In this document: in pieces, positions 26,243 to 35,784 of the stretch
Layout of the letters: every line of letters begins with the position of its first letter
Numbering within the stretch: the first letter of the stretch is position 1
Assembly (NCBI RefSeq): GCF_001983935.1
Contig: NZ_CP017641.1
Location: forward strand, 62,001 to 126,000
Source: Fuerstiella marisgermanici
GTDB taxonomy: Bacteria; Planctomycetota; Planctomycetia; Planctomycetales; Planctomycetaceae
Reading direction: 5' to 3'
Length of the DNA: 64,000 bases
Notes under the pieces: model-generated
Seen by the model: the letters and a program-made list of their open reading frames with translations, nothing else
What the model was told of the DNA's origin: nothing
The model's database searches: none
Program-made: the position numbers and the translations under genes

Positions 26243-27241
26243 ATGAAATTCCCGCGTACAAACCGCATATTGATCATATGCGCCGGAGGAATCGCGGGGT
26301 GTGATCGACCGCAGTCGACTCTGAATCCAGCCGGGAAGGAAGCGGCGCAGATTTTGGAGTTGTTCTGGTGGATGACGGGCGGAGCAGTCGTCATCTGGTT
26401 GATCATGATTGCTCTGGCATTATATGCGATTTGGTTGCAGCCGGGTGCTCACGATGTAAAGCAGACTCGACGATGGATCATCGGTGGGGGTGTTGTGTTC
26501 CCCACCGTCGTGCTGTCGGTACTACTGGTATTCGGATTACGCATGCTGCCGCCGCTGGTGGCAAAGGCTCCGGAAGGGAGCATGCAGGTGGAAGTCAAGG
26601 GCCTGCAATGGTGGTGGCGAGTTCGATATCCGCCAGCCGCTGATTCCAATGAACGCGCGGTTGAGTTGGCGAACGAGATTCGACTGCCGGTGAATGAACC
26701 CGTGCAGTTCCTGCTGGACAGTGAGGATGTCCTGCACTCGTTTTGGATTCCAGCACTCGGCGGCAAAGTCGACATGTTCCCCGGGCGACGAACTCGGCTT
26801 GCGCTCACTCCCACGCGTACTGGAACGTTTCGAGGCGTCTGCGCGGAATACTGCGGTGATGCTCACGCTCAGATGAACTTCGATGTGACCGTGATGGAGC
26901 GAGCTGACTTCGATGCCTGGCTGCGGGAACAGAGTCAACCTGCAACCTCACCGATCGACGAAGCCGCTAACCGTGGCAGTGAGTTGTTTGTGTCTCGCGG
27001 CTGCGGAGCATGTCACACCGTTCGGGGCACTGAGGCGCGCGGCACAGTTGGCCCTGACCTGACTCATGTCGGCAGTCGATCCTCCATCGGTGCGGGCATC
27101 CTGAAAAACCAACCGGATATGTTTCATCGCTGGTTAGAAGAAACGGACGCGGTGAAACCCGGAGTACTGATGCCGTCGTTTCACATGTTGCCGGAGGAGG
27201 AACGAATGGCGCTGGCGGCGTACCTGGAGCAACTGGAATGA
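26243..27241 (+). CDS. coxB: Cytochrome c oxidase subunit II with fused cytochrome c (caa3 type)
   Basis: 332 residues. Receives electrons and passes them through a binuclear CuA centre to subunit I. Lipoprotein signal with Cys20 (GGIAGC). Two transmembrane helices at about 41-65 and 79-100. CuA ligands: His165, Cys200, Glu202, Cys204, His208 and Met211 (CAEYCGDAHAQM). A C-terminal cytochrome c domain binds haem at CGACH (254-258), with Met310 (MPSF) as the distal ligand. This is the caa3 architecture, in which the oxidase carries its own electron-donor domain. First gene of the oxidase cluster. Confidence 0.96.
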   Translation: MKFPRTNRILIICAGGIAGCDRPQSTLNPAGKEAAQILELFWWMTGGAVVIWLIMIALALYAIWLQPGAHDVKQTRRWIIGGGVVFPTVVLSVLLVFGLRMLPPLVAKAPEGSMQVEVKGLQWWWRVRYPPAADSNERAVELANEIRLPVNEPVQFLLDSEDVLHSFWIPALGGKVDMFPGRRTRLALTPTRTGTFRGVCAEYCGDAHAQMNFDVTVMERADFDAWLREQSQPATSPIDEAANRGSELFVSRGCGACHTVRGTEARGTVGPDLTHVGSRSSIGAGILKNQPDMFHRWLEETDAVKPGVLMPSFHMLPEEERMALAAYLEQLE

Positions 27242-27326
27242 CGCGTAACAGCCTGTGGCCAGAGATGAACAGCCAACGTGTTCGCCTCTCACCTATTTCT
27301 CTTTCAACTAACTAAGCGCATTCATC

Positions 27327-29858
27327 GTGACTGACACCAACCCAACTCACCACGCCATCGCCCGCCGAGGCGTCTCGGCTGCGCAGGAGGAGCGGTTGCT
27401 GGAAGCGTGGAAAACTCCGACAGGTTGGCGTTACTGGTCGGCGGTCAACAACTCGGAAGTGGGGCTGTGGTACTGTATCGCGTCGTTTGGCTTCTTTCTG
27501 TTTGGAGGAATTTTGGCGCTGCTGATCCGTATCCAACTGGCGGTGCCTGGCAACACCTTTCTGACGGCCGATCAATACAACCAGGTGTTCACTCTGCACG
27601 GTTCCGTGATGATGTTTTTGTTTGCGGTGCCGATCTTTGAAGCCATCTCAATTCTGTTGCTGCCGCAAATGCTGGGAGCCCGCGATCTTCCGTTTCCTCG
27701 ACTATCGGCCTTCGGCTTCTGGTGTTTTCTGATCGGCGGCATCTTTGTGTGCGGTTCGATCTTCTTTAATGCCGGCCCCAAAGGCGGCTGGTTCATGTAC
27801 CCGCCGCTGTCGTCGTCGTACCAACCGGGTATCGGGGCGGACATCTGGTTACTGGGGTTGTCGTTTATTGAAATCGCCTCGATCGCGGCGGCGGTCGAAT
27901 TGATCGTTGGCGTGCTGAAGTGTCGACCGCCGGGTATGCGGATCAATCTGATCCCGCTGTATTCGTGGTACATTCTGGTTGTCGCGGGCATGATTCTGTT
28001 CGCGTTTCCTCCGCTGATTGCCGGCGACATTCTTCTGGAAATGGAACGAACGCTGGACTGGCCCTTCTTCGATGCAGCGCGTGGTGGCGATCCGTTGCTG
28101 TGGCAACATCTGTTCTGGATCTTTGGGCACCCGGAAGTTTATATCGTGTTTCTGCCGTCGGTCGCTCTGATCGCGATGATCGTGCCCACGTTCACGCGCA
28201 CCCCAATGGTCGGCTACACGTGGGTTGTGCTGGCAGCGGTGGGGACGGGGTTTCTGAGTTTCGGCTTGTGGGTCCATCACATGTTCACAACCGGGTTGCC
28301 AGGGATTTCCATTGGCATTTTTTCGGCAGCGTCTCAGGCTGTTGCGATTCCCACTGGAGTGCAGCTGTTCGCCTTTCTGGCCACGTTGTTGGTCGGTCGC
28401 GTGGTGAAATCGGTCAGCATGATGTTTGTGTTTGCCGGACTGGCGACATTCATCATCGGTGGCTTGACCGGAGTGATGGTGGCGGTGGCGCCGTTCGACT
28501 TTCAGGCTCACGACACCTATTTCATTGTTGGGCATCTGCACTATGTCCTGATCGGCGGAACGATTTTTCCCATCGTCGCCGGCTTCTACTATTTCATTCC
28601 GCTGATCACCGGAAAGACGCTGTCGGATCGCGTCGGGAAGGTTGTGTTCTGGTTGATGGTGATTGGCTTCAACGTGACCTTCCTGCCGATGCACTGGACA
28701 GGGCTGCTCGGAATGCCTCGCCGAGTATACACGTACCCTGCCGACATGGGGTTCGAGACTCTGAACATGATTTCCAGCGTTGGGGCCTTCGTGCTGGGAA
28801 TTGGCTTTGCCGTGTTTTTGTGGGATGTCGTGAGGCCCCGCAAATCGCAGCCTCTATGCAAACGCAATCCATGGAACGCGGGAACGCTTGAATGGCTGGC
28901 CGAGGTGCCGGACAAACCGTGGGGCGTTCGTTCCATTCCGCAAATTGACAGCCGCTATCCCTTATGGGACCAGCCCGATTTCGTGCGCGACGTGGATGAA
29001 GGGCGCTTCTATCTTCCGGATGCGGAAGAAGGATTAAGAGAAACTTTGGTCACGTCTGAAATCGACGCGGTGCCTCAGCAGGTGCTGCGAGTTCCCGGCC
29101 CGACATTCATCACGATGTGGGCCGCGATCTTCACCGGGGGAATCTTCATCTTCGGCACCTTCCATTGGTGGTGGTCGACAATCATCAGCGGTGTCCTGGC
29201 GCTGGCCACAATTCTGATCTGGCTCTGGACCGGGACGGCCATCATTCCTGAGAAGCCGCAGAAAGACATCGGCCTGGGAGAAACTGTGCCGACCTATGTT
29301 TCCGGACCGAAGGCGGTCGGCTGGTGGGCCATGTTCATCACGATGCTGGGTGACATGACTGCGTTCATCGCGCTGGTGTTCGGGTACTTTTTTTACTGGA
29401 CTGTTCATGACGATTTTCCTCCTGATCCATTGCCCGGGCCGGGAGTATTCTGGCCGTTGTTATCGGCGTGTCTGCTGGTCGCCGCATGGTGGCTGACCGT
29501 TGTAGCTCGCCGCTGGAACTCCGCCGATCGTCCCCACGCCTTCTACGGCGCGCTGATTGCAGGATCGTTGCTGACAATCGCAGGAATGTCGGCACTCATG
29601 GCCGGGCCGTGGTTCAGTGAACTGGATCCCACGACTCACGTGTACCCGGCAATCGTTTGGGTGCTGGTGCTTTGGACGGTCACGCACCTGGCTGTGGGGA
29701 CGATTATGCAGTGGTACTGTCTGGCTCGGCGAGCGGCAGGGAGAATGACATCGGTATACAACGCAGACATGATGAACGTGACGCTGTACTGGCATTTTTT
29801 GGTACTGACCGTCGTCATTACCGTGGCGACGATTGGAGGGTTTCCACTGCTGGCATGA
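27327..29858 (+). CDS. coxA: Cytochrome c oxidase subunit I-III fusion
   Basis: 843 residues; starts with GTG at 27327. The N-terminal ~560 residues are haem-copper oxidase subunit I: His91 and His405 (low-spin haem), His403 (haem a3), His268, His317 and His318 (CuB), and the Tyr272 cross-link in HPEVY, where Glu270 marks the A1 type. About residues 590-843 are subunit III (helices including WAAIFTGGIFIFGTFHWWW, GWWAMFITMLGDMTAFIAL and a final TM). Subunits I and III fused are seen in some caa3 oxidases. It reduces oxygen to water and pumps protons. It lies 85 bases after coxB. Confidence 0.95.
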   Translation: MTDTNPTHHAIARRGVSAAQEERLLEAWKTPTGWRYWSAVNNSEVGLWYCIASFGFFLFGGILALLIRIQLAVPGNTFLTADQYNQVFTLHGSVMMFLFAVPIFEAISILLLPQMLGARDLPFPRLSAFGFWCFLIGGIFVCGSIFFNAGPKGGWFMYPPLSSSYQPGIGADIWLLGLSFIEIASIAAAVELIVGVLKCRPPGMRINLIPLYSWYILVVAGMILFAFPPLIAGDILLEMERTLDWPFFDAARGGDPLLWQHLFWIFGHPEVYIVFLPSVALIAMIVPTFTRTPMVGYTWVVLAAVGTGFLSFGLWVHHMFTTGLPGISIGIFSAASQAVAIPTGVQLFAFLATLLVGRVVKSVSMMFVFAGLATFIIGGLTGVMVAVAPFDFQAHDTYFIVGHLHYVLIGGTIFPIVAGFYYFIPLITGKTLSDRVGKVVFWLMVIGFNVTFLPMHWTGLLGMPRRVYTYPADMGFETLNMISSVGAFVLGIGFAVFLWDVVRPRKSQPLCKRNPWNAGTLEWLAEVPDKPWGVRSIPQIDSRYPLWDQPDFVRDVDEGRFYLPDAEEGLRETLVTSEIDAVPQQVLRVPGPTFITMWAAIFTGGIFIFGTFHWWWSTIISGVLALATILIWLWTGTAIIPEKPQKDIGLGETVPTYVSGPKAVGWWAMFITMLGDMTAFIALVFGYFFYWTVHDDFPPDPLPGPGVFWPLLSACLLVAAWWLTVVARRWNSADRPHAFYGALIAGSLLTIAGMSALMAGPWFSELDPTTHVYPAIVWVLVLWTVTHLAVGTIMQWYCLARRAAGRMTSVYNADMMNVTLYWHFLVLTVVITVATIGGFPLLA

Positions 29859-30232
29859 TTTCCAAACCTGAACATCAAGAAAGTCTGTGGAGTCTGATCG
29901 CATCACCCGCGATTTGGGCCGTCCATTTCTTACTGACATACGTAACGGCCGCCGTCTGGTGCGAGAAACTCGCGGAATCGTCGCGTTCGTTTAACGAAGT
30001 GCGAGTCGCGATTGGTGCCTTCACCGTTGTGGCGCTGTTGCTGATTTCATGGAACGGCTGGATCGGCAATCGGCATCATCGGTTCGGCGCAGCATCTGCG
30101 CCGCACGATGAAGATACGCCGGAAGATCGGCACCGGTTTCTTGGATTCGCAACGTTGCTGCTGGCCGGACTAAGTGCTGTGGCGACGTTGTTCGTGGCGG
30201 CCGTGGCAATGATCGTCGACAGTTGTGATTAG
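29855..30232 (+). CDS. Small three-helix membrane protein of the oxidase cluster
   Basis: 125 residues; its ATG overlaps the subunit I-III stop (ATGA). Three predicted transmembrane segments: SPAIWAVHFLLTYVTAAVWC, VAIGAFTVVALLLISW and FLGFATLLLAGLSAVATLFV. The middle loop is charged. It is not recognised as a named subunit; the position and translational coupling suggest a subunit IV-like or assembly role in this oxidase. Confidence 0.75.
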   Translation: MISKPEHQESLWSLIASPAIWAVHFLLTYVTAAVWCEKLAESSRSFNEVRVAIGAFTVVALLLISWNGWIGNRHHRFGAASAPHDEDTPEDRHRFLGFATLLLAGLSAVATLFVAAVAMIVDSCD

Positions 30233-30244
30233 GCATTAACGATC

Positions 30245-30880
30245 ATGCACTCCAGGATTTTCTTTATTGCTGGTATCGTCGCTCTTGCATTCGCCTGGGG
30301 TTGGCCAGTGCCGCAGTTGGCTCAACAAGCCTTCTTCGGTCACATGATCATGCACATGCTAAACGTGGCCGTGGCGGCCCCGCTGCTGTCGTTTGCCATT
30401 GCGGGCAAACGATTCGATCCAGTGGATCGGTGGCCGTGGCTATTCGCCGCGATTCCCGCATCGGTCGTGGAACTGGTGATCGTCTGGGGCTGGCATGCTC
30501 CGGTGCCGCATCACCTGGCCAGAATGACAACGTTCGGTTTGGTCGCCGAGCAATCTATGTTTCTGTTGTCGGGGATTTGGGTGTGGCTGTCAGCGTTTGG
30601 AGGTTCTGCTTACGACGACAAGGCTCGTCGTGGCACCGGCATCATTGGCTTATTGCTGACATCAATGCACATGACATTTCTTGGAGCGCTGCTGGGACTG
30701 TCGCCTCGGCCGCTGTATCCCCACCACCACGGCTTCGGTGCGCTGACGTCTCTGGCCGATCAGCACCTCGGCGGAGCCATCATGCTGGTGGTTGGCGGAA
30801 TCGTTTACCTGTCTGGCGGACTGTGGCTGACGGTCGAAGTGCTCAGAGAACGAAAACTGTTTCAGGAACCTGCACAATGA
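30245..30880 (+). CDS. ctaG: Cytochrome c oxidase assembly factor CtaG (caa3 type)
   Basis: 211 residues, about 6 transmembrane helices. Belongs to the caa3_CtaG family (PF09678), not to the Cox11-type CtaG. Seen: GHMIMHMLNV, VIVWGWHAPVPHH, EQSMFLLSGIWVW, TSMHMTFLGALLGLSPRPLY and DQHLGGAIMLVVGGIVY, all with the conserved His residues thought to handle copper. It lies 12 bases after the small membrane protein. Confidence 0.9.
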   Translation: MHSRIFFIAGIVALAFAWGWPVPQLAQQAFFGHMIMHMLNVAVAAPLLSFAIAGKRFDPVDRWPWLFAAIPASVVELVIVWGWHAPVPHHLARMTTFGLVAEQSMFLLSGIWVWLSAFGGSAYDDKARRGTGIIGLLLTSMHMTFLGALLGLSPRPLYPHHHGFGALTSLADQHLGGAIMLVVGGIVYLSGGLWLTVEVLRERKLFQEPAQ

Positions 30881-31968
30881 AACTGTGGATCAAACACATC
30901 GCCATTCTTGCTGTGATTGTGGTGGCCGGTGGAGTCATCACAGTCGTCTCTGGCATCGTGCCCATTGCGGCTAGTTCTCCACACTGGCCTATCACGAAGT
31001 GGTTTCTGGAATTTTCCATGGAACGCTCCGTGGCGACTCACAGCATAGAAATCGCAACGCCAGATCTTGACGACGCTGCTCTGGTCATCAAAGGAGCCGG
31101 ACATTTTGCGACCGGCTGCGTGCAGTGCCACGGTAGCCCGGCTCGCGGTCCCAGTCCGATCGCGGAATCGCTGATGCCTCAACCGCCGAAACTCTCTGAC
31201 ACTGTTTCCGAATGGAAGCCTCGCGAACTGTTCTACATTGTTAAGCACGGAGTGAAACTCACCGGCATGCCAGGCTGGCCCGCTCAAAATCGTGACGACG
31301 AAGTGTCGGCAGTGGTCGCTTTTCTAAAGACTCTGCCCAACATGCCGAGAGCCGAATACCATGATCTAGTCTTTGGCGACGTTGCAGCGGCATCCGACAG
31401 TGTTCCCAGCGGACTGCAGCATCTGGTAACAAACAGTTGTGGAAGGTGTCATGGTGTGGACGGGGTGGGCCGCGATGGAGTATTTCCAATTCTGGCCGGT
31501 CAGCGAAAAGACTATTTGGCGTCGTCGCTGCGAGCGTACTCAACCGGCGAACGGCACAGTGGATTCATGCAGCCGGTTGCCGTACCACTCAAAGAACAGC
31601 AGATCGATGCTCTCGCCGAATTCTATAGCGAGCTGCCGTCTCCGCTGGGCGACGCCATTGCGTCTGAACCAGACGGCGTGGCGGCCGGAAATCCCAATCA
31701 TGACAGCGACCTCACAGGCCAACAGATTGCTCAATCAGGCATCCCCGCGCGGCGAGTTCCGGCGTGCGTCGGCTGCCATGCTCCCAGCATCGCTGGCAAC
31801 TATCCCTTGTTGAACGGTCAGCCTCAGGACTACCTTGCCCAACAGTTGAACCTCTTCAAACAGCGAGTTCGCGGCGGTACGAAGAACGCTCACCTGATGC
31901 ACCCGGCGACAGAAAGAATCACTGAGCAGCAGGAGCAGGCTGTTGCTGAATTCTTCGCAGCCGAATAA
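30877..31968 (+). CDS. Membrane-anchored triheme cytochrome c
   Basis: 363 residues; its ATG overlaps the ctaG stop. An N-terminal signal anchor (IAILAVIVVAGGVITVVSG) places the rest in the periplasm. Three haem sites: CVQCH (81-85), CGRCH (188-192) and CVGCH (297-301), in three cytochrome-c domains each followed by a MPGWP- or MQPVA-type Met region. Likely carries electrons to the oxidase encoded just before it, or passes them from an alcohol or sugar dehydrogenase. The true start is 30877; the reading frame extends upstream only as a shadow of ctaG. Confidence 0.92.
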   Translation: MKLWIKHIAILAVIVVAGGVITVVSGIVPIAASSPHWPITKWFLEFSMERSVATHSIEIATPDLDDAALVIKGAGHFATGCVQCHGSPARGPSPIAESLMPQPPKLSDTVSEWKPRELFYIVKHGVKLTGMPGWPAQNRDDEVSAVVAFLKTLPNMPRAEYHDLVFGDVAAASDSVPSGLQHLVTNSCGRCHGVDGVGRDGVFPILAGQRKDYLASSLRAYSTGERHSGFMQPVAVPLKEQQIDALAEFYSELPSPLGDAIASEPDGVAAGNPNHDSDLTGQQIAQSGIPARRVPACVGCHAPSIAGNYPLLNGQPQDYLAQQLNLFKQRVRGGTKNAHLMHPATERITEQQEQAVAEFFAAE

Positions 31969-32088
31969 GCGGTGGCTGCAAGCACGCAAAACCGCACGAC
32001 GGACTGGCCACTTGCCGACTGAACCACATAGGATGCCTGCGTTCTTTTGACTGCTACTCTTGACCGTCGGGGTTTTGGTCCTGGTTAC

Positions 32089-34137
32089 CCCAACTTCCCC
32101 AACTCGAGTCACGAAGGCAGTGTTTTGTGGGGTGAGCGGCCAGAAGTTTCCACTACATTTGCTTTTGGATTATTTTTGAGGGCAGTTTGAGGCTCAGCTT
32201 TTCCAGAAGAATCTGCTGATGGTCGGACGGCTTTGAGACGCAGCGAGTACGGATCTCCGGGCCGGTGCGAGTGGGCAGGACGACGTCCATCGAACGGATC
32301 TCCGACAGCTCCGCAAGCACACGGCGCGGTTCGTCGCCCAGCCCTGCTTTGCTGCACAACTGACCAAGCGTCTTCCACAGGACGTATGCCAGAAAACACA
32401 CGAAGATGTGTGCCAGAACACGTTCCTCCTTCTGATGCCAGATCGGGCGGATCGAAAGATCGCTTTTGTGGATTCGGAACGCGGCTTCCGCTTCGGTCAG
32501 TTGGATGTACGCCTTCCAAAGTTCTTCGTCGGACCAGTCGCTGACATTCGTTCGCAGCAGATAGCATCCGGAACTCAGAGTCGCCCAGTCACGCGTAGCT
32601 TCGATCTTTGACCATTCGATGCGTGCGGCCCCGTCATCTGTCTTCGTGACTTTCACGTCGAAGAGCTTTGCCGCTCGAGTGTTCTTTCCGAGCAGCCGGC
32701 CGATCTCACGTTCGACCTTCATCGGGTCGCGTTTCTGTTTATCGCACCGCGCCGTCATGCGGATGAGCGACTCTTCGATCTTCTTTTCGAAGCGCTGTGT
32801 GATCGCTTCTTCCTTCATTGATCGATCGCGACTGCGACACAGGATGAATGTCTCCGGCGATGTGTTGCAGTCTTCCGATTCATCCGGATCGTCGCTGCCG
32901 GGCCACGGCACGACCTTGACTTCCAGGCCATCGCGAATGCTGGTCCAGTCTTCCTTCAGCAGCTCGTGTTCAAACTTCTTCAGCATCGATTTGGGAGTGC
33001 CGACGATGTAGCGTCGACCGCCTTCGCGCAGGAATTCGATGTTGTCTTCCGACACCATGCCGCGATCCATGACCCAGATGCGATCGCTTTTCCCGTAGCG
33101 TGCTTCCATCGTTTCGACGATGTGTTCCACGGTAGTAACGTCGGCCGTATTGCCGGCAAACACCTTGTATCCCAGCGGCATTCCGCATCGAGACACCACC
33201 AGCCCGATGCAGACCTGCTTGCAGTCGCTGCGGTTATCGCGCGAATAGCCACGCTGAGCCAGCGGATTGTGTTCGGCCTGACCTTCGAAGTAGGTACTTG
33301 TGATGTCATACATCAGCAGGTCGTATTCGAGATCGAACAGATGGCCAAGGCGATTCTTCAGATGCGTTTCCAATGCGTCCTTGTGCGGCAGCAGCTGATC
33401 GAGTGTGCGGTACAGCCGATTATCGTTCACACGTTCTTCGCTCACGCCGAGCAGATCCCGCAGTGCCGTTTTCGGATACCATTGTTCGGCGGTGAAGAGT
33501 TCGCTGGCAGGTTCGAGCAGCCGCGCAATGATCAGAATCAGCGAACTCACATCCCAGCCGACCAGTTCACGACCTTCAGGGATCGCGTTGCTCAGGAACG
33601 TATCCAGTTGCAGCGTGCGAATCAGGTGCAGAGCCATCCACGGCCCGCCGAACTGTCGCAGGTTTTCCACACGAACTCCGGCGGCGTTGACTTCGACCCA
33701 TCGCGGAGTCACGGCAGACGCATCATCATCGAACTCGAATCGCATCTGTCGACTGAGCGGTTGTGACTGATCAGCGGTGACACCGGGTGCAACCTCATCG
33801 CTACCGGCCAAAACTTCCGCCGCCTGATGCACGCCCAGTCGACCGGCTTCGTCAAGCTTCCCCAGCCACGCGACCACCCGCTGCCGCGGCCCACTGGCCG
33901 AGCGATACGATTCGACCAGCGCCCAGTAGGCGTGGCGACGACCGTTTTTGATCCGATGGCATTGGCGAATGAACATGATCGCAAATGCTACCGATCGATC
34001 TCTGACCGGCCAGATCAGAGGTCGTCACTACATCGTGTTTCAGATTTCAAACGCTGGACTTTTGAAACTTCGATAACAAAAACACGCCGAATAAATTCTC
34101 TGCAACCACATTTTGTGCCGCTGCTGGGGAAGTTGGG
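32089..34137. mobile_element. IS1634-family insertion sequence
   Basis: About 2.05 kb bounded by 13-bp perfect terminal inverted repeats: CCCAACTTCCCCA at 32089-32101 and its complement at 34125-34137. It contains one transposase gene. The immediate flanks are TTAC and TTAG; they do not match over more than three bases, so a target duplication is not certain. It sits between the cytochrome cluster and the ceramidase gene. Confidence 0.85.
32153..33976 (-). CDS. IS1634-family transposase (IS4-like DDE)
   Basis: 607 residues, uninterrupted. DDE residues: [10 protein letters not shown] (first Asp), [11 protein letters not shown] (second Asp) and [15 protein letters not shown] (Glu within the Y-(2)-R-(3)-E-(6)-K-like block). 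N-terminal SYR...[13 protein letters not shown] is typical for the family. The gene is intact, so the element may still be mobile. Confidence 0.95.
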   Translation of the reverse strand: MFIRQCHRIKNGRRHAYWALVESYRSASGPRQRVVAWLGKLDEAGRLGVHQAAEVLAGSDEVAPGVTADQSQPLSRQMRFEFDDDASAVTPRWVEVNAAGVRVENLRQFGGPWMALHLIRTLQLDTFLSNAIPEGRELVGWDVSSLILIIARLLEPASELFTAEQWYPKTALRDLLGVSEERVNDNRLYRTLDQLLPHKDALETHLKNRLGHLFDLEYDLLMYDITSTYFEGQAEHNPLAQRGYSRDNRSDCKQVCIGLVVSRCGMPLGYKVFAGNTADVTTVEHIVETMEARYGKSDRIWVMDRGMVSEDNIEFLREGGRRYIVGTPKSMLKKFEHELLKEDWTSIRDGLEVKVVPWPGSDDPDESEDCNTSPETFILCRSRDRSMKEEAITQRFEKKIEESLIRMTARCDKQKRDPMKVEREIGRLLGKNTRAAKLFDVKVTKTDDGAARIEWSKIEATRDWATLSSGCYLLRTNVSDWSDEELWKAYIQLTEAEAAFRIHKSDLSIRPIWHQKEERVLAHIFVCFLAYVLWKTLGQLCSKAGLGDEPRRVLAELSEIRSMDVVLPTRTGPEIRTRCVSKPSDHQQILLEKLSLKLPSKIIQKQM

Positions 34138-34370
34138 TTAGCTGCGTTTCTCGTGACGTCGGAATGCAATTTTCAGCGTTCTGCCGCCCTTGTCCAATGT
34201 CAGATCATTCGGCTGATCGATGATTGGGGCCTTCGTTCGCACCGCGGATCCTGTTCAAGGTAGCCAATGATTTTTCGGGGCGAGTGGACGGTGGGCAAAA
34301 AGGTGGCCGGGATGTGCGATGGCCGACGCGATCAGTCGTGCGATGAGCAACTACGTAATCGTCGCGAGTT

Positions 34371-35762
34371 TCATTGTTGTGATCCCACCTGTCGAACAAG
34401 TTGGTCGAGCGTTTCGAAGATGCGTTCCTCAACCGTTTCCGTAAACGGCCCCGGAAATTTCGTGTAGACCATGTGGCCACCGCCCTCATAGCCACCTTCC
34501 TTCAGGACCCGCAGCGTCGGCAGGTAGCCAAATACGTCGTTCGAATAGCCTGCGACCCAGATCTCCGGACCATCGTCGCGATGGAATTCGCGTTTGGTTC
34601 GTAGTGAATAATCGACAACACACTCACCACCAATGGCGAGAAGCAAAAGATCGTTACCGAACTGGATGGCTTGAACGGGCAATTCGTACTTCCGTGGCAC
34701 GGTCCGCTCAGCTTTAAGTTCGCCCAAAATGTAGTTGGCTTTCCAGCGTTCGTATTGGTTCGTCGACTCTGTCTGCTTTTTCAGCGTTTCGCGATCGGCG
34801 TGTGGCTGGAATTCCAGCGGAGCACTTGCGAGTGCGGCACGTAGCGAACCAGTGACTTCGCGCTGGCTATCGGCCAGTGTTGTTTCGACGGCATCAGCCA
34901 GAGTTCGGCCATACTTGCTCAGGTATTCGACTTTGCGGCGAGGCTCAGGATTCTGGTCTCCGCCGGCGCCCATCACGAACATCGCCACCGCGCCAGGATG
35001 TTTTTCTTCGATATATTGCTGAGCGAAACCGGCGTAGTCTCCTGATGTTTTGTGAAACGACATCACCGTATTGTGACAGGCATAGCCAAACAGGACCGCT
35101 CGCAGGCTGCCGTCTCTGTCTGTTACCTTCAGCACGGGCACGGAATGGTCGACGGGACCAATCAGGTTACCGGCACTCCGCAGTGCTGGCACGTCGGCGG
35201 CCCGATTGTTGCGCCGGTTCACAGCGAATGAAGCGTTCCCTTCAGCGAAGCTCATGCTGGCAGGGGCCTGATTGGCGATTGCTTGTCCCACAAGATCCAC
35301 CAGCTGGGTTTCGAGTCGCCTGACATAGTTATGCATCTTGCGAGCAGACTCAGGCGGAATGTTGTGCAACGATTCGCGATACAACCGGATCTCAGGTCCA
35401 CAATGTGTATGTGAACAATTCAGCAGGAGATGTGATGCAGGCAATTTGTAAGTCTCGAGGACTCGCCGTTTGACGGCATCGCCGAGTTCGCGCGTGATCA
35501 CAAGCAGATCTGTTGTGACGATTACCACTCGCGAGCCCGTCTCATCGTCAATCGCGATCGCCTTGGCATACAGGTCCTGAAGCGTTCCTTCCGACGGACG
35601 TTTCCGGCTTGCATAACCGCCCATCCAATAGGGACCGTCCGGAGTAATCTTTGTTCGGGCCACACCGGCGCGCCAGGCTGGTTCTGCGGCTGTCACCGCC
35701 GATGCGACGGCGATCAGCAAACAAACGACAGGCACGAAGGATTGAGTTGCTAGACGGTTCAT
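34371..35762 (-). CDS. Neutral/alkaline ceramidase-like secreted hydrolase
   Basis: About 463 residues. The signal peptide ends near AVTAAEP. WRAGVARTKITPDGPYWMGGYASR and LLLNCSHTHCGPE match the neutral/alkaline non-lysosomal ceramidase N-terminal family (PF04734), in which the HTH residues bind zinc; GYACHNTVMSFHKTSGDYAG and FVMGAGGDQNP carry further conserved His and Asp residues. Shorter than true ceramidases (about 650-700), lacking the C-terminal domain. Planctomycetes have many such short proteins of unknown substrate. It lies 16-22 bases downstream of the sulfatase on the same strand, so an operon is likely. Confidence 0.87.
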   Translation of the reverse strand: MNRLATQSFVPVVCLLIAVASAVTAAEPAWRAGVARTKITPDGPYWMGGYASRKRPSEGTLQDLYAKAIAIDDETGSRVVIVTTDLLVITRELGDAVKRRVLETYKLPASHLLLNCSHTHCGPEIRLYRESLHNIPPESARKMHNYVRRLETQLVDLVGQAIANQAPASMSFAEGNASFAVNRRNNRAADVPALRSAGNLIGPVDHSVPVLKVTDRDGSLRAVLFGYACHNTVMSFHKTSGDYAGFAQQYIEEKHPGAVAMFVMGAGGDQNPEPRRKVEYLSKYGRTLADAVETTLADSQREVTGSLRAALASAPLEFQPHADRETLKKQTESTNQYERWKANYILGELKAERTVPRKYELPVQAIQFGNDLLLLAIGGECVVDYSLRTKREFHRDDGPEIWVAGYSNDVFGYLPTLRVLKEGGYEGGGHMVYTKFPGPFTETVEERIFETLDQLVRQVGSQQ

Positions 35763-35784
35763 CAGCATTTGTCGGTTCCTGGCT

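Noticed and set aside
32089-34137. Target duplication of the IS1634 element
   Set aside because: Flanks TTAC/TTAG share three bases only; not claimed.
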